A DNA stretch of 64,000 nt from Oegoconia quadripuncta (Eukaryota; Arthropoda; Insecta; Lepidoptera; Autostichidae). Location: positions 24,477,578 to 24,541,577 of the forward strand of contig OX438744.1 of the NCBI GenBank assembly GCA_949316235.1. Direction: 5' to 3'. Below, piece by piece: positions 31,585 to 42,959 of the stretch (positions within the stretch are counted from its first letter, which is position 1; each line of letters starts with the position of its first letter). The notes under the pieces are model-generated. The model did not search any database. It had not been told where the DNA came from and was given only the letters and a program-made list of their open reading frames with translations. The position numbers and the translations under genes are program-made.

Positions 31585-32600
31585 AGCCCCCGACTATAAA
31601 CGACAGGTGTTATGTCAAAAATCAAAATAAAAATCAAAAATGCTTTATTTTGTAGGTACACAAGGTACACTTAAAACAGTCAGATTTTACATTTTTTAAG
31701 CTACTGCTCGTTCAAAAGGCAATTTTCCCCTGAGAAGAACAAGCAAGAAACTCGAGAGGTTGCTCTTTTAAAAAAAGGTATTTATATATTACAAAATTAT
31801 TAATTATTATTTTATATTATAATATTTCATTATTAATTGTGAAATAGCCTGGTTATGCGAACGGGCTGTTTATGTCCATGAATGTTTATCATCTAAATAA
31901 TCTGATATTTTATAATATGCTTTCTTAATAAGTTTCTGTTTTATAGTATCTTTAAATTTATTGAAAGGAAGATTTTGTATGTAAACAGGAACCTTATTGA
32001 AAAAGCGTATACATAATGAATCCCTTTGAATGAATTACTGACTTTGCGGAGGCGCTTTATGTGAACAGCAAGTTTATTTTTATTTCTTGTATTGACATTA
32101 TGTTTATCACTATTTTTCCTAAATGATGCTATATTTTTTTTGACATATATTTTCAAAAATGTACTGTGACGAAAAGGTTAGAATATTATACTCTTTAAAT
32201 CTGTCTCTAAGTGACACTGCAGGTCTCAATTGATAAATTGCGCGAACGGCTCGTTTTTGTAAAACAAAGATTGTATTTATAAAACAAAGATTGTATTTAT
32301 ATCCGCGGCATTTTCCCACAGCAAGATACCGTAAGACATCAAGCTATGGAAGTAACTAAAAATCCAGCAGTATTTACGTCCGATATTTGTCTAATTTTTT
32401 TGACTGCATACGCTGCAGAGCTGAGCGTGTTTTACTGCGTCGGTGTATGAGTGTGTGTCCGCTCTTTGCCCGGATGCATCTCAATAATACGTGGTCCGAC
32501 TTGAGTGCAGGTGACTAAACTAGGGCAAGTGTCTTAGCCATCAAACATTTTTAACCTTTAACACCGCTGCTTTGTATTGGATATTATTATATTTAGTACC
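31585..32600. mobile_element. Family D repeat split by a Jockey-type LINE (minus)
   Basis: 31585-31615 (CCCCGACTATAAACGACAGG) and 32436-32600 (GTGTGTGTCCGCTCTTTGCC, ATACGTGGTCCGACTTGAG) are two parts of one family D copy. Between them, about 31618-32430, lies a minus-strand Jockey 3' end. Its ORF2 is frameshifted and carries a 20-bp tandem duplication (AAAACAAAGATTGTATTTAT) at about 32258-32297. Readable segments are LQKRAVRAIYQLRPAVSLRD and VKKNIASFRKNSDKHNVNTR. Compare the cleaner copy at 41068-41873. Confidence 0.8.
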
Positions 32601-32727
32601 TCGGGGGTTTTCTAATTTGTAATGGTACATTGTATCATATTTACTAACCGAACGAAAGCGAGTTAAACAGCAAGTAATTAGCGAACGAACGCAAGATCGT
32701 TTGATTTACTTAGCAAATCAAATAATT

Positions 32728-32985
32728 TCAGCGGTTTGAATTCCATGATTGATCTGAGGACAAAGAATTTAGGCACATATTAATAATGACTTGAGTGGTC
32801 GTCCTGAAACCCTTCACTCCTATGGTCTGTGGTAACTGTTGATTGTGTTCATTTGTTATTTTCACATTTATTACATTTGCAAGGTCTTGCTGGAAGAAAT
32901 CTCTTTTTAGAGATAAGCTAGTGCCTTTTGTACATCCTGTATCTAGTATGTATTTGACTTTAATGTGTACTCGTGTGCAATAAAT
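32728..32985 (-). pseudogene. Possible retropepsin-like fragment of an LTR element
   Basis: The minus frame includes VKYILDTGCTKGTSLSLK, which has the D-[TS]-G active-site triad in the usual hydrophobic context of retrotransposon aspartic proteases. It continues to VNVKITNEHNQQLPQT and a FRTTTQVIIN strand. The upstream part of the same frame is unlike protein. No reverse transcriptase or LTR is beside it. One-motif evidence. Confidence 0.35.
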
Positions 32986-33563
32986 TATAAATAAATAAAT
33001 TAGAAATTTATACATGTATATGTGTATCGCTAAACTGGTTAAATAAACGATTCTTATTATTCCAAAAAAATTTGCGTGGTTCGACTGAGGGCCCTGATAA
33101 TCGGTCAACAACTCGTGCACTACGCACAAGCCGGTTTTCGTTACAAGACAAAGTTAATGCAATGTATTCAGGGTGCTAAAAAACATGAGGGTATAGTTTT
33201 ACAGGTGACTGTACTATTGTAATCTGTCAAAAAATTCATTCGTCAAATTCAATGGAATAAACTTTTGTCGAGACACTTCTGTGTCAAGTTCAACAGCCCA
33301 GTGAACGGAGTGTAGAGAAATTCGTACAATCTGTCGTCTCACAGTCAAAACAAGTGTAGACCCACTTCCCTATGTGTTCAAAAATAACGTGTTACACTTA
33401 TATACTGTCATGTTGGTACTAATCTTTTTATCTACGAATAAGTAGGTAGATGTACTCCGCTACTGAAGTAACACCGCATGACATTATAATGACTCAACTA
33501 TGTATTAGTGTGACGTTTAGGCATACAAATTCTATTCGTAAATCTTTCATTTTTCGTTTATTC

Positions 33564-33815
33564 ACAGGCAGGTCATGTACCAATGAGATTTTAAATTTAA
33601 TTTAATTATGTGCATTTATCCGACTGCTCCAATACGGTGAAAGATAATATCGTGAGGAAGCCTGCATGCCTGCGAAATTAAAAAATCAAAGGCATGTGCA
33701 TGAATCGGGCCAGCGTGGTGGACAACGGCCCATACTCCCTCATATATACGAGGGAAGGCCTGTCCCTGTAGTGCGATGTTTACGGGCTTATGATGAACCT
33801 CGTCGAGCTATAATT
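33564..33815 (+). mobile_element. SINE family B, head missing
   Basis: Begins at CAGGTCATGTACCAATGAG and shows TATGTGCATTTATCCGACTG, GCCAGCGTGGTGGAC, CCCATACTCCCTCATATA and GATGTTTACGGGCT. The tRNA-like head is absent. Confidence 0.8.
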
Positions 33816-33942
33816 ATAATGAATAAACGACTCATTGTCTAACCGAACCTTACTAAAAGATTGTACTTTACTTACGTAAGTAAGATTGTAGATTACTTAT
33901 GTAAGTACGGGGAAAGGTGATTCACACTCTACAGAACCCCTC
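33816..33942 (+). mobile_element. Fragment related to the solo-LTR-like unit at 46520
   Basis: Shares AATAAACGACTCATTGTCTAA (degenerate), TACTAAAAGATT and GGGGAAAGGTGATTCACACT, ending CTACAG. It follows the SINE B 3' end directly. Confidence 0.5.
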
Positions 33943-34286
33943 CATCAGAGTCATAAAAAATCGTCATTTAGCTTCGATATCTCTTACAATTTACATTGCT
34001 AACGAGTCACCCAAAAACAACTCCATTTCCGCATGTCGCGCTAGACAAGTTGCTAATGTCGCGAATAATTTCCATCGCTTAAATTAATTGTGTGGTAATC
34101 ATGTCGCATTTTTGTCGCCTAAAGTATTAATCGTGCGGCATGTACCAATTTTATGGAACATGCCAGTTTACACGTGCGGCAATGTTGCCTGAAATGAAAC
34201 CCCCTTTTACGGCGTGAAGATGTTCTGGATTATATACCGATCAGCAATAATCAGTTCGTTTAGTATAAAAGTAGTATATAAATATA

Positions 34287-34500
34287 TATATCCTTGGACA
34301 CACACACACAGCGCCATCTAGTTCCACACTAAGCAACTATAATCTTATATTATGGTTACCAGATGGTTGATGTACTACAAAAAATTTGTAAATATATGCA
34401 TATTCTGAATGAAAACATCCAAAATTCGGGTACACATGTCTGTATTCATCATACAAACATATGCCCATAGCGGGATTTGAATCCGCGAGCTTTCGTTAAT
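34287..34500 (-). mobile_element. SINE family C
   Basis: Minus copy running from the ACACACAGCGCCATCTAGTT 3' part to the head GCGGGATTTGAATCCGCGA (B-box complement). Confidence 0.8.
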
Positions 34501-36310
34501 ACTAATTATTTTAGATTTCGATGGTTTTTTTTCCGTCCAGTAGTGGCGCCCTCATTGGATAAATTAAGATATCTTTTAAGTACAGAATAAATCAAATAAG
34601 TCACTCTGACCCGCAGTCAAGAAGCCTAAACGCTTAAATTATACTTAAATATCTTCGATGGTTATTTTCCTATTATAAAAAGTACCGTTTTTATCAATAA
34701 TTTTAAATTCTCGAAAATAACCCTAATAAATGTTATGTAGGTATTGTAAATTAGCTTTAAGGCTTTTCGAGTGATAGATAGACATAAATCGTTTATTTGT
34801 ATCTCCAGTCACACACATACCATAAGTTCCAAAGCAATTGGATAAACATATTTTATAACAATCCATAAAAGTAACATCAGGATACACTAGAGTATGTGTG
34901 TGCTACAGCCGTACAAATGGGTCATAGCTCAGTGTGTATAATTGCTCAGAGAGCAAAACACTGATTTTCAGCTATTACCCACAACAGTGTAGACCAGAGC
35001 AATATTTTTGATTTATGTTGTATTTAAAAAGAAATCTTAATTTATGAGGGGACCACTGGACGGATTAAGCCCTCTTAAGCTACTGTTTTTATTTGTCAGC
35101 GAAATCAAACTATAATTTTAAATAATCTATCTTCAAAAGAGATGAAATTTATTGTTAGCAATGAAAAAATATATATATTTAAGAGCTTAGACAAATTAAT
35201 AGACATAATGGAAGTAGCCGGAAAATAAAATGGGTCGATTACGACTATAGAAGAACACATCAGTCAATACAAGATGGCAGTGGGACGTACGGGTAACTGG
35301 GTCTTGTCCAAGCGTACCAAATGAACACTATTAAACAATCACCAAGCACAAACTAGGGCGGAAATATCAAAGAGAATTTGAGAAATTGTACAGACGGCAA
35401 GATAAATGTTACGTTCGTCAATCCGTTTGACAGATTATATATTGTTGCGGAAATTGAGAATTTTATGCCATTTCATTCATGACAGTTCAATTATAACGTA
35501 TCATTAATTTAAACTACTATAATATCGTTTGAGTACTCGAACGCCTTTTGACTTTAAGAGCCCTTTAAACATCATTTCCAACCTGAAAGTGACATAATGA
35601 ATATTTATGGGGCTCTAAAATTTTAGGGCTTACGCCTCACAACAAAGCTCAAGGTCAAACAAGAAGCTATGGAGAAAGTGATGGCTTGGTTACCTGAATC
35701 TACATGAAAGTATATCCGCTGACTTACCAAGGCCATCATAGTTTTAAGTCAGTTTTTAGCTCATCAACAATTTAACATCTTTATAACATTATTATAGAAC
35801 CACCTTATTAAGTTATAACATTATTATCATTTTAAATGAAGTAAAATATAACATTTACATACAAATCTCTATATAAGTCAGTAAACTATTAAAAACTACA
35901 TTGTGAAGCGTCGCGCGTGTACCACGGATGTTATGTGTAGGGCTTGTTATCCCTTCAAGGTCCTTAAAAGTTTGGATGTCAGTTTTACACATTCTTCTCA
36001 GTATTTCATTCACTTGAGTTGAAAAAAAGAAAGTTTATCAAGCATTTGTGTTGGTGATTGTACACAGTCCATTTGCAAATGTGGGTGGGGAAAACGTTAA
36101 TAGTGCTACCTAGTGAGCGAGAGATTATTTTCAGGGCGACCACGTTAATTTTCTCGACCACTTTACCAAGACTTTGCAAAACTAAATAATTTCTAGAATA
36201 ATCACCCACGGTGAGGGTTCACATAGAATTGGTAGCCAATCTAATACCCACATATTAGCGAAGTGACTGATAACGGGAAATATTTTTTTCGGAAAAACCT
36301 ATCATAAAAC
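34501..36310. other. Intron 3 DNA with family G fragment
   Basis: 34890-34990 is an inverted family G copy (AACACTGATTTTCAGCTATT). The rest is AT-rich. The minus frame at 36006-36209 has no family resemblance I can support. Confidence 0.4.
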
Positions 36311-36314
36311 ATAA

Positions 36315-36510
36315 ATTATTTGCAACAGGCTATTATAAAATTTCTGACTATTTGGATGATAAGCAGGCAAGAACATAAGCTGCTCAGCGGTATTTTCAGC
36401 AAATAAATGATTATGATTAAGCAATATAATATTTATTTTTCCTTGTTTTGTTGAATCACAAATTGTAACTCAAGTTTCTTGCTCGTTCCTCTCTGGGGAG
36501 TCAGCTTTTT
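36315..36510 (+). mobile_element. Jockey-type LINE 3' end, + strand
   Basis: TTGCAACAGGCTATTATAAA reads as the same YYKISDYLDDK C terminus. TTTCTTGCTCGTTCCTCTCT near 36480 is the tail in a different arrangement from the minus copies. Confidence 0.55.
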
Positions 36511-36574
36511 GAATGAGCAGTAATTTCAATTAAGTTATTCGTTTTCAGATGTTTTTATCCTATAAATTAAACGA

Positions 36575-37030
36575 AAATCTTTTGACAAATGAAAAATTGT
36601 TCGTAATCAGATGTGGAGTCACCAGTTAATGGGAATTACACGAATTCAAATTCACCCTGTATTATGACATGTGATTTCAAATTCATCCTGTATAAATTAA
36701 TGTTTAATATTTCTGAAGTGTGTCGGGTTTTAAAAATTTTTCTACGATGACTTTTTTCCATATAATATTTCTATTTTTGACCACCGGTTGTGGTCGTGGA
36801 TAGTGACCCTATCAGCGAGACCAACGGTTGCGGGTTCGAGACCCGTGAGGATTACATGTTTGTGTGATGAAAACGAGCATTTATGCCAGAGTCATGGATG
36901 TTAATAGAAATATTTATATATGTTCCGTTATCTAGTATCCATAGTACACGCTTTTCTTAGTTTGGGACTAGATGTAAGTAGTAAAGAAGTAAGATTGGTG
37001 TAAGTGTCTGAAATATTTATATTTTATGTA
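36575..37030 (+). mobile_element. Family E fragment followed by SINE family C2
   Basis: 36575-36655 is family E in opposite orientation. 36780-37025 is SINE C2: GACCACCGGTTGTGGTCGTG head, GGTTGCGGGTTCGAGACCCG B-box, ACATGTTTGTGTGATGA body, GGGACTAGATGTAAG 3' part. Confidence 0.7.
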
Positions 37031-38030
37031 GCGTCTGTTCCACAACGTGACCATTATGATTTCACATAACTCAGAATACAATGCTGTCTATCAAGTCGCC
37101 AAAATTTGCTAGTATTCTGTATGTATGTATTCTGAAGATATTCTACCACATGGCGTGATTCGCATCTTTTTCAATTGGAGTACTGGCCCCAAGCGCCACT
37201 TTGCATGCAAGCGGGTTAGCATATATCTTTGGAAAAATTTTACATCGCCCTTTATGACGCCCACGGGAGGGCACAGTTTAGGTATCAGTAGCGTGCACTT
37301 CATACAGTTAGAAAAGTAGTGTCTTCCCGATTGTAAGTTTTTCGCGAAATACATAGTCTAGACATCTGCTTCATACTGATAGGAACAGAAAATATTCTAA
37401 ACTGTTGCGACGATTGCTTAAAGAGTAAGATATTATTTTGTAGTTGTATCTTAATGACATAGTTAATGTCTTTACCAGATGTGCTGGACACTGTAGATAT
37501 AAATTTTAAAAACGAATTAAAATTTATATCCGCAGTTTACTTATTTTCATATTGATTCTGTTCTTCTGTTACAATTTCCAAGCGATCCTCTCGAAGCGCC
37601 GCGGCTATTAATGACCTATTTTTATTCCCCCCGTGGATACTACTGTATCCATCATAACATTTTACGGTGTTTTCACGCGCGGAGTTACGACGTTCATAAA
37701 ACTTACGACTCTATTGTAACACTTCAGTTCGCAGACGGATGCTTATGATTTGATACACTTGGAAGTGCTCTATTACCCTGAACAGGTGCTTAAACATTTC
37801 AGTTATTGCGGTAGCTTTCCAAAAGCTGGCGAAACGACTGTGTATTTTTTTTTTTAAGAATTACGATTAGCAAATGAAAAATTTTATAATCTGGGTATTT
37901 CACGTCTACAGCTTTATAGGCTGCATCATTATCGCCATCATCCTTACTGTCGGTGTTATGATCGACCTCGTCATCACCGGTTGTCGATAGTTCGGCTATT
38001 GCTTTGAGAGTCCTCTGGATCTTCACTTCA
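37031..38030. other. Intron 3 DNA, nothing firmly recognised
   Basis: 37424-37450 resembles one arm of the hairpin at 26236. Several short frames overlap on both strands, and none looks like protein. Confidence 0.35.
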
Positions 38031-38037
38031 GATGTTA

Positions 38038-38215
38038 TATGTGTCCAGTGTTAGTCTAGACGTATCTCGGTAATGCGTGGACCTACGTTTATAATAAATA
38101 CTAAACAAGGAGACAGGTTTTTAGCCATATTTGATGGAAATCGGTTAAGCCGTCCGGAAGATATATAGTTTTTGACATAGTTTGTTTGGTTTATCTAGAT
38201 AATATGTCATTTGTC
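38038..38215 (+). mobile_element. Family D repeat fragment
   Basis: ATGTGTCCAGTGTTAGTC, GGTAATGCGTGGACC and GATGGAAATCGGTTAAGCCG. Confidence 0.6.
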
Positions 38216-38357
38216 CTCGGGGGCTTTCTAAATGTTCAATTTATAGTTATATTTATTTAACCTTTAGTTTTTAAGGGGCTCTTAAAGTTAGCACAGTTTG
38301 TGAATTCGGATGTAATTTTGTTATTAGCTACGGATGATCGCTCCACTAGTCGAGGCA

Positions 38358-38594
38358 CTACTCCTTCCAATTGCCTTTGCGAAGCATTACGCATTGGTTA
38401 TTTCGCCCCAGATTAAGTCTGGCCATCAAAACTTTCATTGTCTTCGATCGTTTGCAGAACTTCACAATGTCTTCATATTTTAAATGTAGTTTTTCAATTT
38501 CTTCTATTCTATCATTTACAAAAATTTCCCATCTAAGTCCCGGCCAGGAAATGTTGGCTGGTTTCTTCCCCGCGTTCTCGGGATAGATTTGAAA
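38358..38594 (-). pseudogene. Unidentified minus-strand open frame, protein-like
   Basis: Read on the minus strand, 78 codons are open, with no stop between the TAA before 38594 and the TAG at 38358-38360. Composition is protein-like: aromatic/proline at the start (ANISWPGLRWEIFVNDR), then an amphipathic helical stretch (IEEIEKLHLKYEDIVKFCKR) and a basic end (MARLNLGRNNQCVMLRKG). There is no start Met at the upstream edge and no clear splice site, so this is either a mobile-element relic or a single exon of something else. I do not recognise the family. Confidence 0.35.
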
Positions 38595-38599
38595 TTAAT

Positions 38600-40425
38600 C
38601 TTCGCAGTAATAGGTGCATGCTTAAACTACAGTGACCTGTGATTATATCTACTAGAGTACTTATGTTGTTTTTCCCTAAATTTAGAATAAACCTTAGTTG
38701 ATCTTATTACTGCCTTTCAGGAACACTTTCGACTGGCGGCACTTCTCTGTATTCCCACACTTCTTAGGCTTCCGCTTTAAATAACCTATTAAACTATGTA
38801 TCTTACAAAAAGTTATATAAACAACAAGTGTATCACTCAACACGGAATTTAGTTGACATAACATTATTGTAACAAAATAATCTAGTTCAAATTATTAACC
38901 CCGTAATCTACCTACCTAATAAACCTCCGTAATCTCCGAACAACGCAATAGTATAACCCAAAATCTCCGTATTTTATGTGCTGTCCCGTAAATTTACGGT
39001 GACGTCCGCTTTTGATCAGGAATCAGTGTTTGGAGGTTATTGTTATAACCCTGTGCCATGAACTCTAATGAGACTACGCCCCATATAGGACGATATATTT
39101 ATAAGCACAGCGAGTGAGATGACGAACAAAACGACTTTAGATAAATTAAAATAGTTATTTGATCTAATAACTGAATTATAAGCGAGAGTGATCATTTCTA
39201 AGAAGTTTTGATAGAAATAATGTGAGAACAAATCTAACTCGTTTAAAAGATTAGTGGTCTAATTTTGGACGTTTTATTTAATGGCACTTTGATTATTACT
39301 ATTTGTCTTTGTTAATAAATATTCTAGTTTTATCGCAAAATTAAATTTTTAATGGATAACTTTCATTAATACTAGGTTCCTTGTTTATTTACTTTATCGT
39401 TCCACAAATAACCCACTTGCTGGATAAAAGTATTCAGTACCTATTATAATGTAGGATTAATCATCTTTATACCAAATTTTATCGAAATCTGTTCAAGTGT
39501 TTTAGGGCCTGTATTGCACAAACATGCCGACGGACAGACAAAAACTCTAAAAACATTAATGGTAGAGTCAGTAGACAGCACACAGTAGATTTGTTTTATC
39601 ATATAAACGTGGTTTCACAAAAATGGGCTGAGGATTAACAGAATTTAGGTGTCTGCGGGCCGCTTCCAACCATCCCCTCTGGATATTTGTGGGGATGCCT
39701 GTATCCAGATGAACGTCCTGTGGCTGACATGATGTTTATCTCATTTAACGATATTGGTAGAATCAATAGATAAAGTTGTTCTATTTTCAATCCTACTGCA
39801 TTTTTTTTAAACGTATTTCATCTGGCTGTTTGGGCTGTTCAATAGAAAGTTACAAAGTCTACCTACTTTAGTCCCTAGAGACAAAACGGCTCACGTCCGT
39901 CCACGAAAACCTATAATGAGAAGTGAAAATAATGATAGATAATTAAGGTATCACTACAGAAACTGACAGGCAATTTTCTTTACAAATGTCGCTCTAAAAA
40001 GAATACTAATTAAATTACAAAGGAAAATAGTAATATAATAAAGCGTCCGCGACACTTACGAGAGGTACCCGTCAGCTAACCTAGACGCGCCGTCACTCCA
40101 GCCAGACGTTTCCTGATCTCCCCAATTCACTTCGCTCATGTAGAACATGATTGCCATGTCTACATCAGGCCTACATTCGTTTCCTTTAATAACTCGTGTT
40201 TCTGTTTGTAGACCTCATTTTTTTAATCGCGTCCAAATCTTCCGGTTTTAAGATTCTCGGAACTAGATTGGAGGTTAATGTACATAAATGTTGATTTTAG
40301 AAGTTTCGCTAATAATCTCGATTTATTCGTCGTCATTCGTAATTATTGGTGCTGTGAGGGGCATTCCACTGTGTAAGGGTACCTAATGAGCGAAATAAGT
40401 TGTACATTAAAAACTAGCTTTTAAT
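38600..40425. other. Intron 3 DNA, nothing recognised
   Basis: AT-rich. A LINE-tail-like stretch at 39425-39545 (ATACCAAATTTTATCGAAAT) is the only hint of a repeat. Confidence 0.4.
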
Positions 40426-40428
40426 ATT

Positions 40429-40715
40429 AAGAGCGTCGGCGACTCAGCGGTTAAGACGCGGTCTCCCAATTTGGGAGGTCCGGATTCGATTCCCACGCAG
40501 GCAATGTACCAATGAATTTTAAAATTTAATTACTTATGTGCATTTATCCAATTGCTTTTAAACGGTGAAGGAAAACATCGTGAGGTAACCTGCATGTCTG
40601 AGAAATAAAAATTCAATCGTCGCATTGGGCCAGCGTGTCCACCACATGGCCCATACTTCCTCATATACGAGGGAAGGCCTATATCACTGACGGGCTGAGA
40701 TGATGAATATTCCAT
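40429..40715 (+). mobile_element. SINE family B, near full length
   Basis: tRNA-like head AGCGTCGGCGACTCAGCGGT, B-box GGATTCGATTCCC, then TTATGTGCATTTATCCAATT, AAACATCGTGAGGTAACCTG, GGGCCAGCGTGTCCACC and ACGAGGGAAGGCCTATATC. This uninterrupted copy gives the pre-insertion sequence used to read the nested insertion at 46250. Confidence 0.85.
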
Positions 40716-40990
40716 CACTATCACATATTATTCTAGTACTAAGATGAGTATCATAAAGTCTATCAAGAAGTTCCAGTGGCCATCTTCTGGCTCCATCTTC
40801 AAACCCTCATCATCATGTGTAATGGAAAGTGCTCATGGCAACGAAACAAACTAGCCCAAATTCGACTATCTTGCCATTTGCCATCACGGATGTCCCTACA
40901 TCCCGGCTCTATCATCAGATCAGCTCGATGGCACCATAATTCGATGGTCACATTAAGATTTACGCTTTATGCACATAGAGAATAATATTT
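40716..40990. other. Unclassified repeat-like segment
   Basis: CTATCATCAGATCAGCTCGA and GGCACCATAATTCGATGGTC have the feel of a common moth repeat. The + frame at 40776-40985 is not convincing as a gene. Confidence 0.3.
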
Positions 40991-40993
40991 TAC

Positions 40994-42015
40994 TAGCTCT
41001 CCGTTCGCGGCTTCGCCTGCTTGGAATAATTTTATCGCGGAAATTTGTTTGTCCCACGGGAACAAACAATATCAAAGTCAAAGTCAAAGTCAAAGTCAAA
41101 GTTGCTTTATTTTGTAGGTACACAGAGTACACTTAAAATAGTCAATTTTACATTTTTTAAGCTACTGCTTGTTCAAAATGCAATTTTCCCCTGAGAAGAA
41201 CAAGCAAGAAACTCGAAGGGTTGCTCTTTTAAAATCAGGTTTTGATTTTACATAAAGGTTTTTATATTACAAAAAGGTTTTTATAAATCATTATTAATCG
41301 TGAAATAGCCTGGCATGCGAACAATCTCATTATGTCCAGGGATGATTATCATCTAAATAGTCTGATATTTTATAATATGCTTTGTTAATAAGTTTCTGTT
41401 TTATAGTATCTTTAAATTTATCAAGTGGAAGATTTTGTATATCAACTGGGACCTTATTGAAAAAGCGTATACATAACCCTTTGAATGAATTACTGACTTT
41501 GCGGAGGCGACTTATGTGACCTGCAAGTTTATCTTTATTTCTTGTATTGACATCATGTTTATCACTATTTTTCCTAAATGATGCTATATTTTTTTTGACA
41601 TACATTAGATTTTCAAAAATGTACTGTGACGAAAAGGTTAGAATGTTATACACTTTAAACCTATCTCTAAGTGACACTGCAGGTTTCAATTGATAAATTG
41701 CGCGAACGGCTCGTTTTTGTAAAACAAAGATTGTATTTATATCCGCGGCATTTCCCCACAGTAAGATACCGTATGACATCAAGCTGTGGAAATAACTAAA
41801 ATATACTAATCTAGCAGTATTTACGTCTGACATTTGTCGAATTTTTTTGACTGCGTACGCTGCAGAGCTGAGCTCTATCCTAAATCTTATTCCAGGGTAT
41901 GTTCTACTCTACCTATACCTAATACCAAATTACATCCAAATCCGTTCATCCGTTACGTCGTGATTGATCAACCAACAAATAAATAAACAAACATCCAATC
42001 TTTCGCATTTCTAAC
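40994..42015. mobile_element. RTE-like 3' region split by a Jockey-type LINE
   Basis: 40994-41067 (CTAGCTCTCCGTTCGCGGCT, TTTGTCCCACGGG) and 41874-42015 (CTACCTATACCTAATACCAA, ATCCGTTCATCCGTTACG, TCTTTCGCATTT) are the two halves of one RTE-like fragment. The Jockey fragment of 41068-41873 sits between them and is therefore younger. Confidence 0.75.
41330..41872 (-). pseudogene. Jockey-type ORF2 C-terminal part, open frame
   Basis: An uninterrupted minus frame of 167 codons from the Met at 41833, readable a little further upstream (SSAAYAVKKIRQM). It contains ARLVYFSYFHSLMSYGILLW, LQKRAVRAIYQLKPAVSLRD, KNSDKHDVNTRNKDKLA, FNKVPVDIQNLPLDKFKD and YYKISDYLDDNHPWT. This is the region after the RT palm in Jockey/I-group ORF2; the endonuclease and RT core are absent because of 5' truncation. 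The 3' tail (about 41068-41329) has a TTTGACTTTGACTTTGACTT repeat in minus reading. Lack of stops makes this the youngest of the six or so copies in the window. Confidence 0.8.
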
Positions 42016-42084
42016 ATTTTATTGATTATGAGTTATTATAAATACCTAATCTCTTCATCACAAATTATTGCACGTTAATTTTTA

Positions 42085-42412
42085 ATTTTTTTTATGCACA
42101 ACGGGTTAGTACTTGACCTCAATCACACCTGATGTTAAGTAAAGATGAGGTCGAAGATGGAAGCGTACTGACCCGGAAACCCTAACACATTTAGGGGACT
42201 GGCTATCTTATCTCTAACAACCGGAACACAACAATGCTATTAACATTGATGTTTGGCGGCAGATTTAGATAAGATGGACTAGCCAGGCGGACATTTAAAA
42301 TGCCCTACCACCAACCAAACCGAGTACTTAATATGTACCCCGCTGGGGTCGAACCCGCGACCTCCGAATCGTAAACCCAATGTTGTTTACATTGAGCCAC
42401 GGAGACTGTCAA
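42085..42412 (-). mobile_element. SINE family A, near full length
   Basis: Minus copy from TTTTTTTATGCACAACGG to the head (complement of CTCCGTGGCTCAATGTAAAC). Confidence 0.88.
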
Positions 42413-42674
42413 ATTAATAAAGCAATGTGTGAAATAAGCTATTACAGTTTTATCACAAATTAACCCAGATATTCCCTTTGTTGCGTCCGACAATAAAACA
42501 CGTGTACCGCTTGTTGGAGTCGGTCCTAATTCGCACAAGTGGGTGTATGTATTCATTTACAATGGCAACTCGTGAACCTTCGAGAAATGAGAGTTGCGTG
42601 AATTGAAGAACATTTGTTAAGCCGTTTCGAAGCTTTTAACAAAGTTATTTTGGTGTATTTCAATGATATCATAG

Positions 42675-42950
42675 TCTTTCGAAGGTTTTCTAAACCGTCT
42701 TTCGAAGGTTTTCTGAACCGTCTTTCGAAGGTTTTCTGAACCGTCTTTCGAAGGTTTTCTAATCCGTCTTTCGAAGGTTTTCTAATCCGTCTTTCGAAGG
42801 TTTTCTGAACCGTCTTTCGAAGGTTTTCTAAACCGTCTTTCGATGGTTTTCTGAACCGTCTTTCGAAGGTTTTCTAAACCGTCTTTCGAAGGTTTTCTAA
42901 TCCGTCTTTCGAAGGTTTTCTAAACCGTCTTTCGGGAGTTTTCGAAGATA
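42675..42950 (+). repeat. 23-bp minisatellite, about 12 units
   Basis: Unit TCTTTCGAAGGTTTTCTRAA plus CCG. Eleven full units (42675-42927) and a degenerate twelfth. Variants alternate AAACCG, GAACCG and AATCCG at the end. It sits inside a family D-like context (AGCCGTTTCGAAGC before, TTCGAAGATATTTAGC after), so the array grew from that element's sequence. It is not a CRISPR array, as the units have no spacers. Confidence 0.92.
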
Positions 42951-42959
42951 TTTAGCTTT

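Noticed and set aside
42675..42950. Regular 23-bp repeats as a CRISPR array
   Set aside because: Units are directly adjacent with no spacers, and the DNA is a eukaryotic intron.
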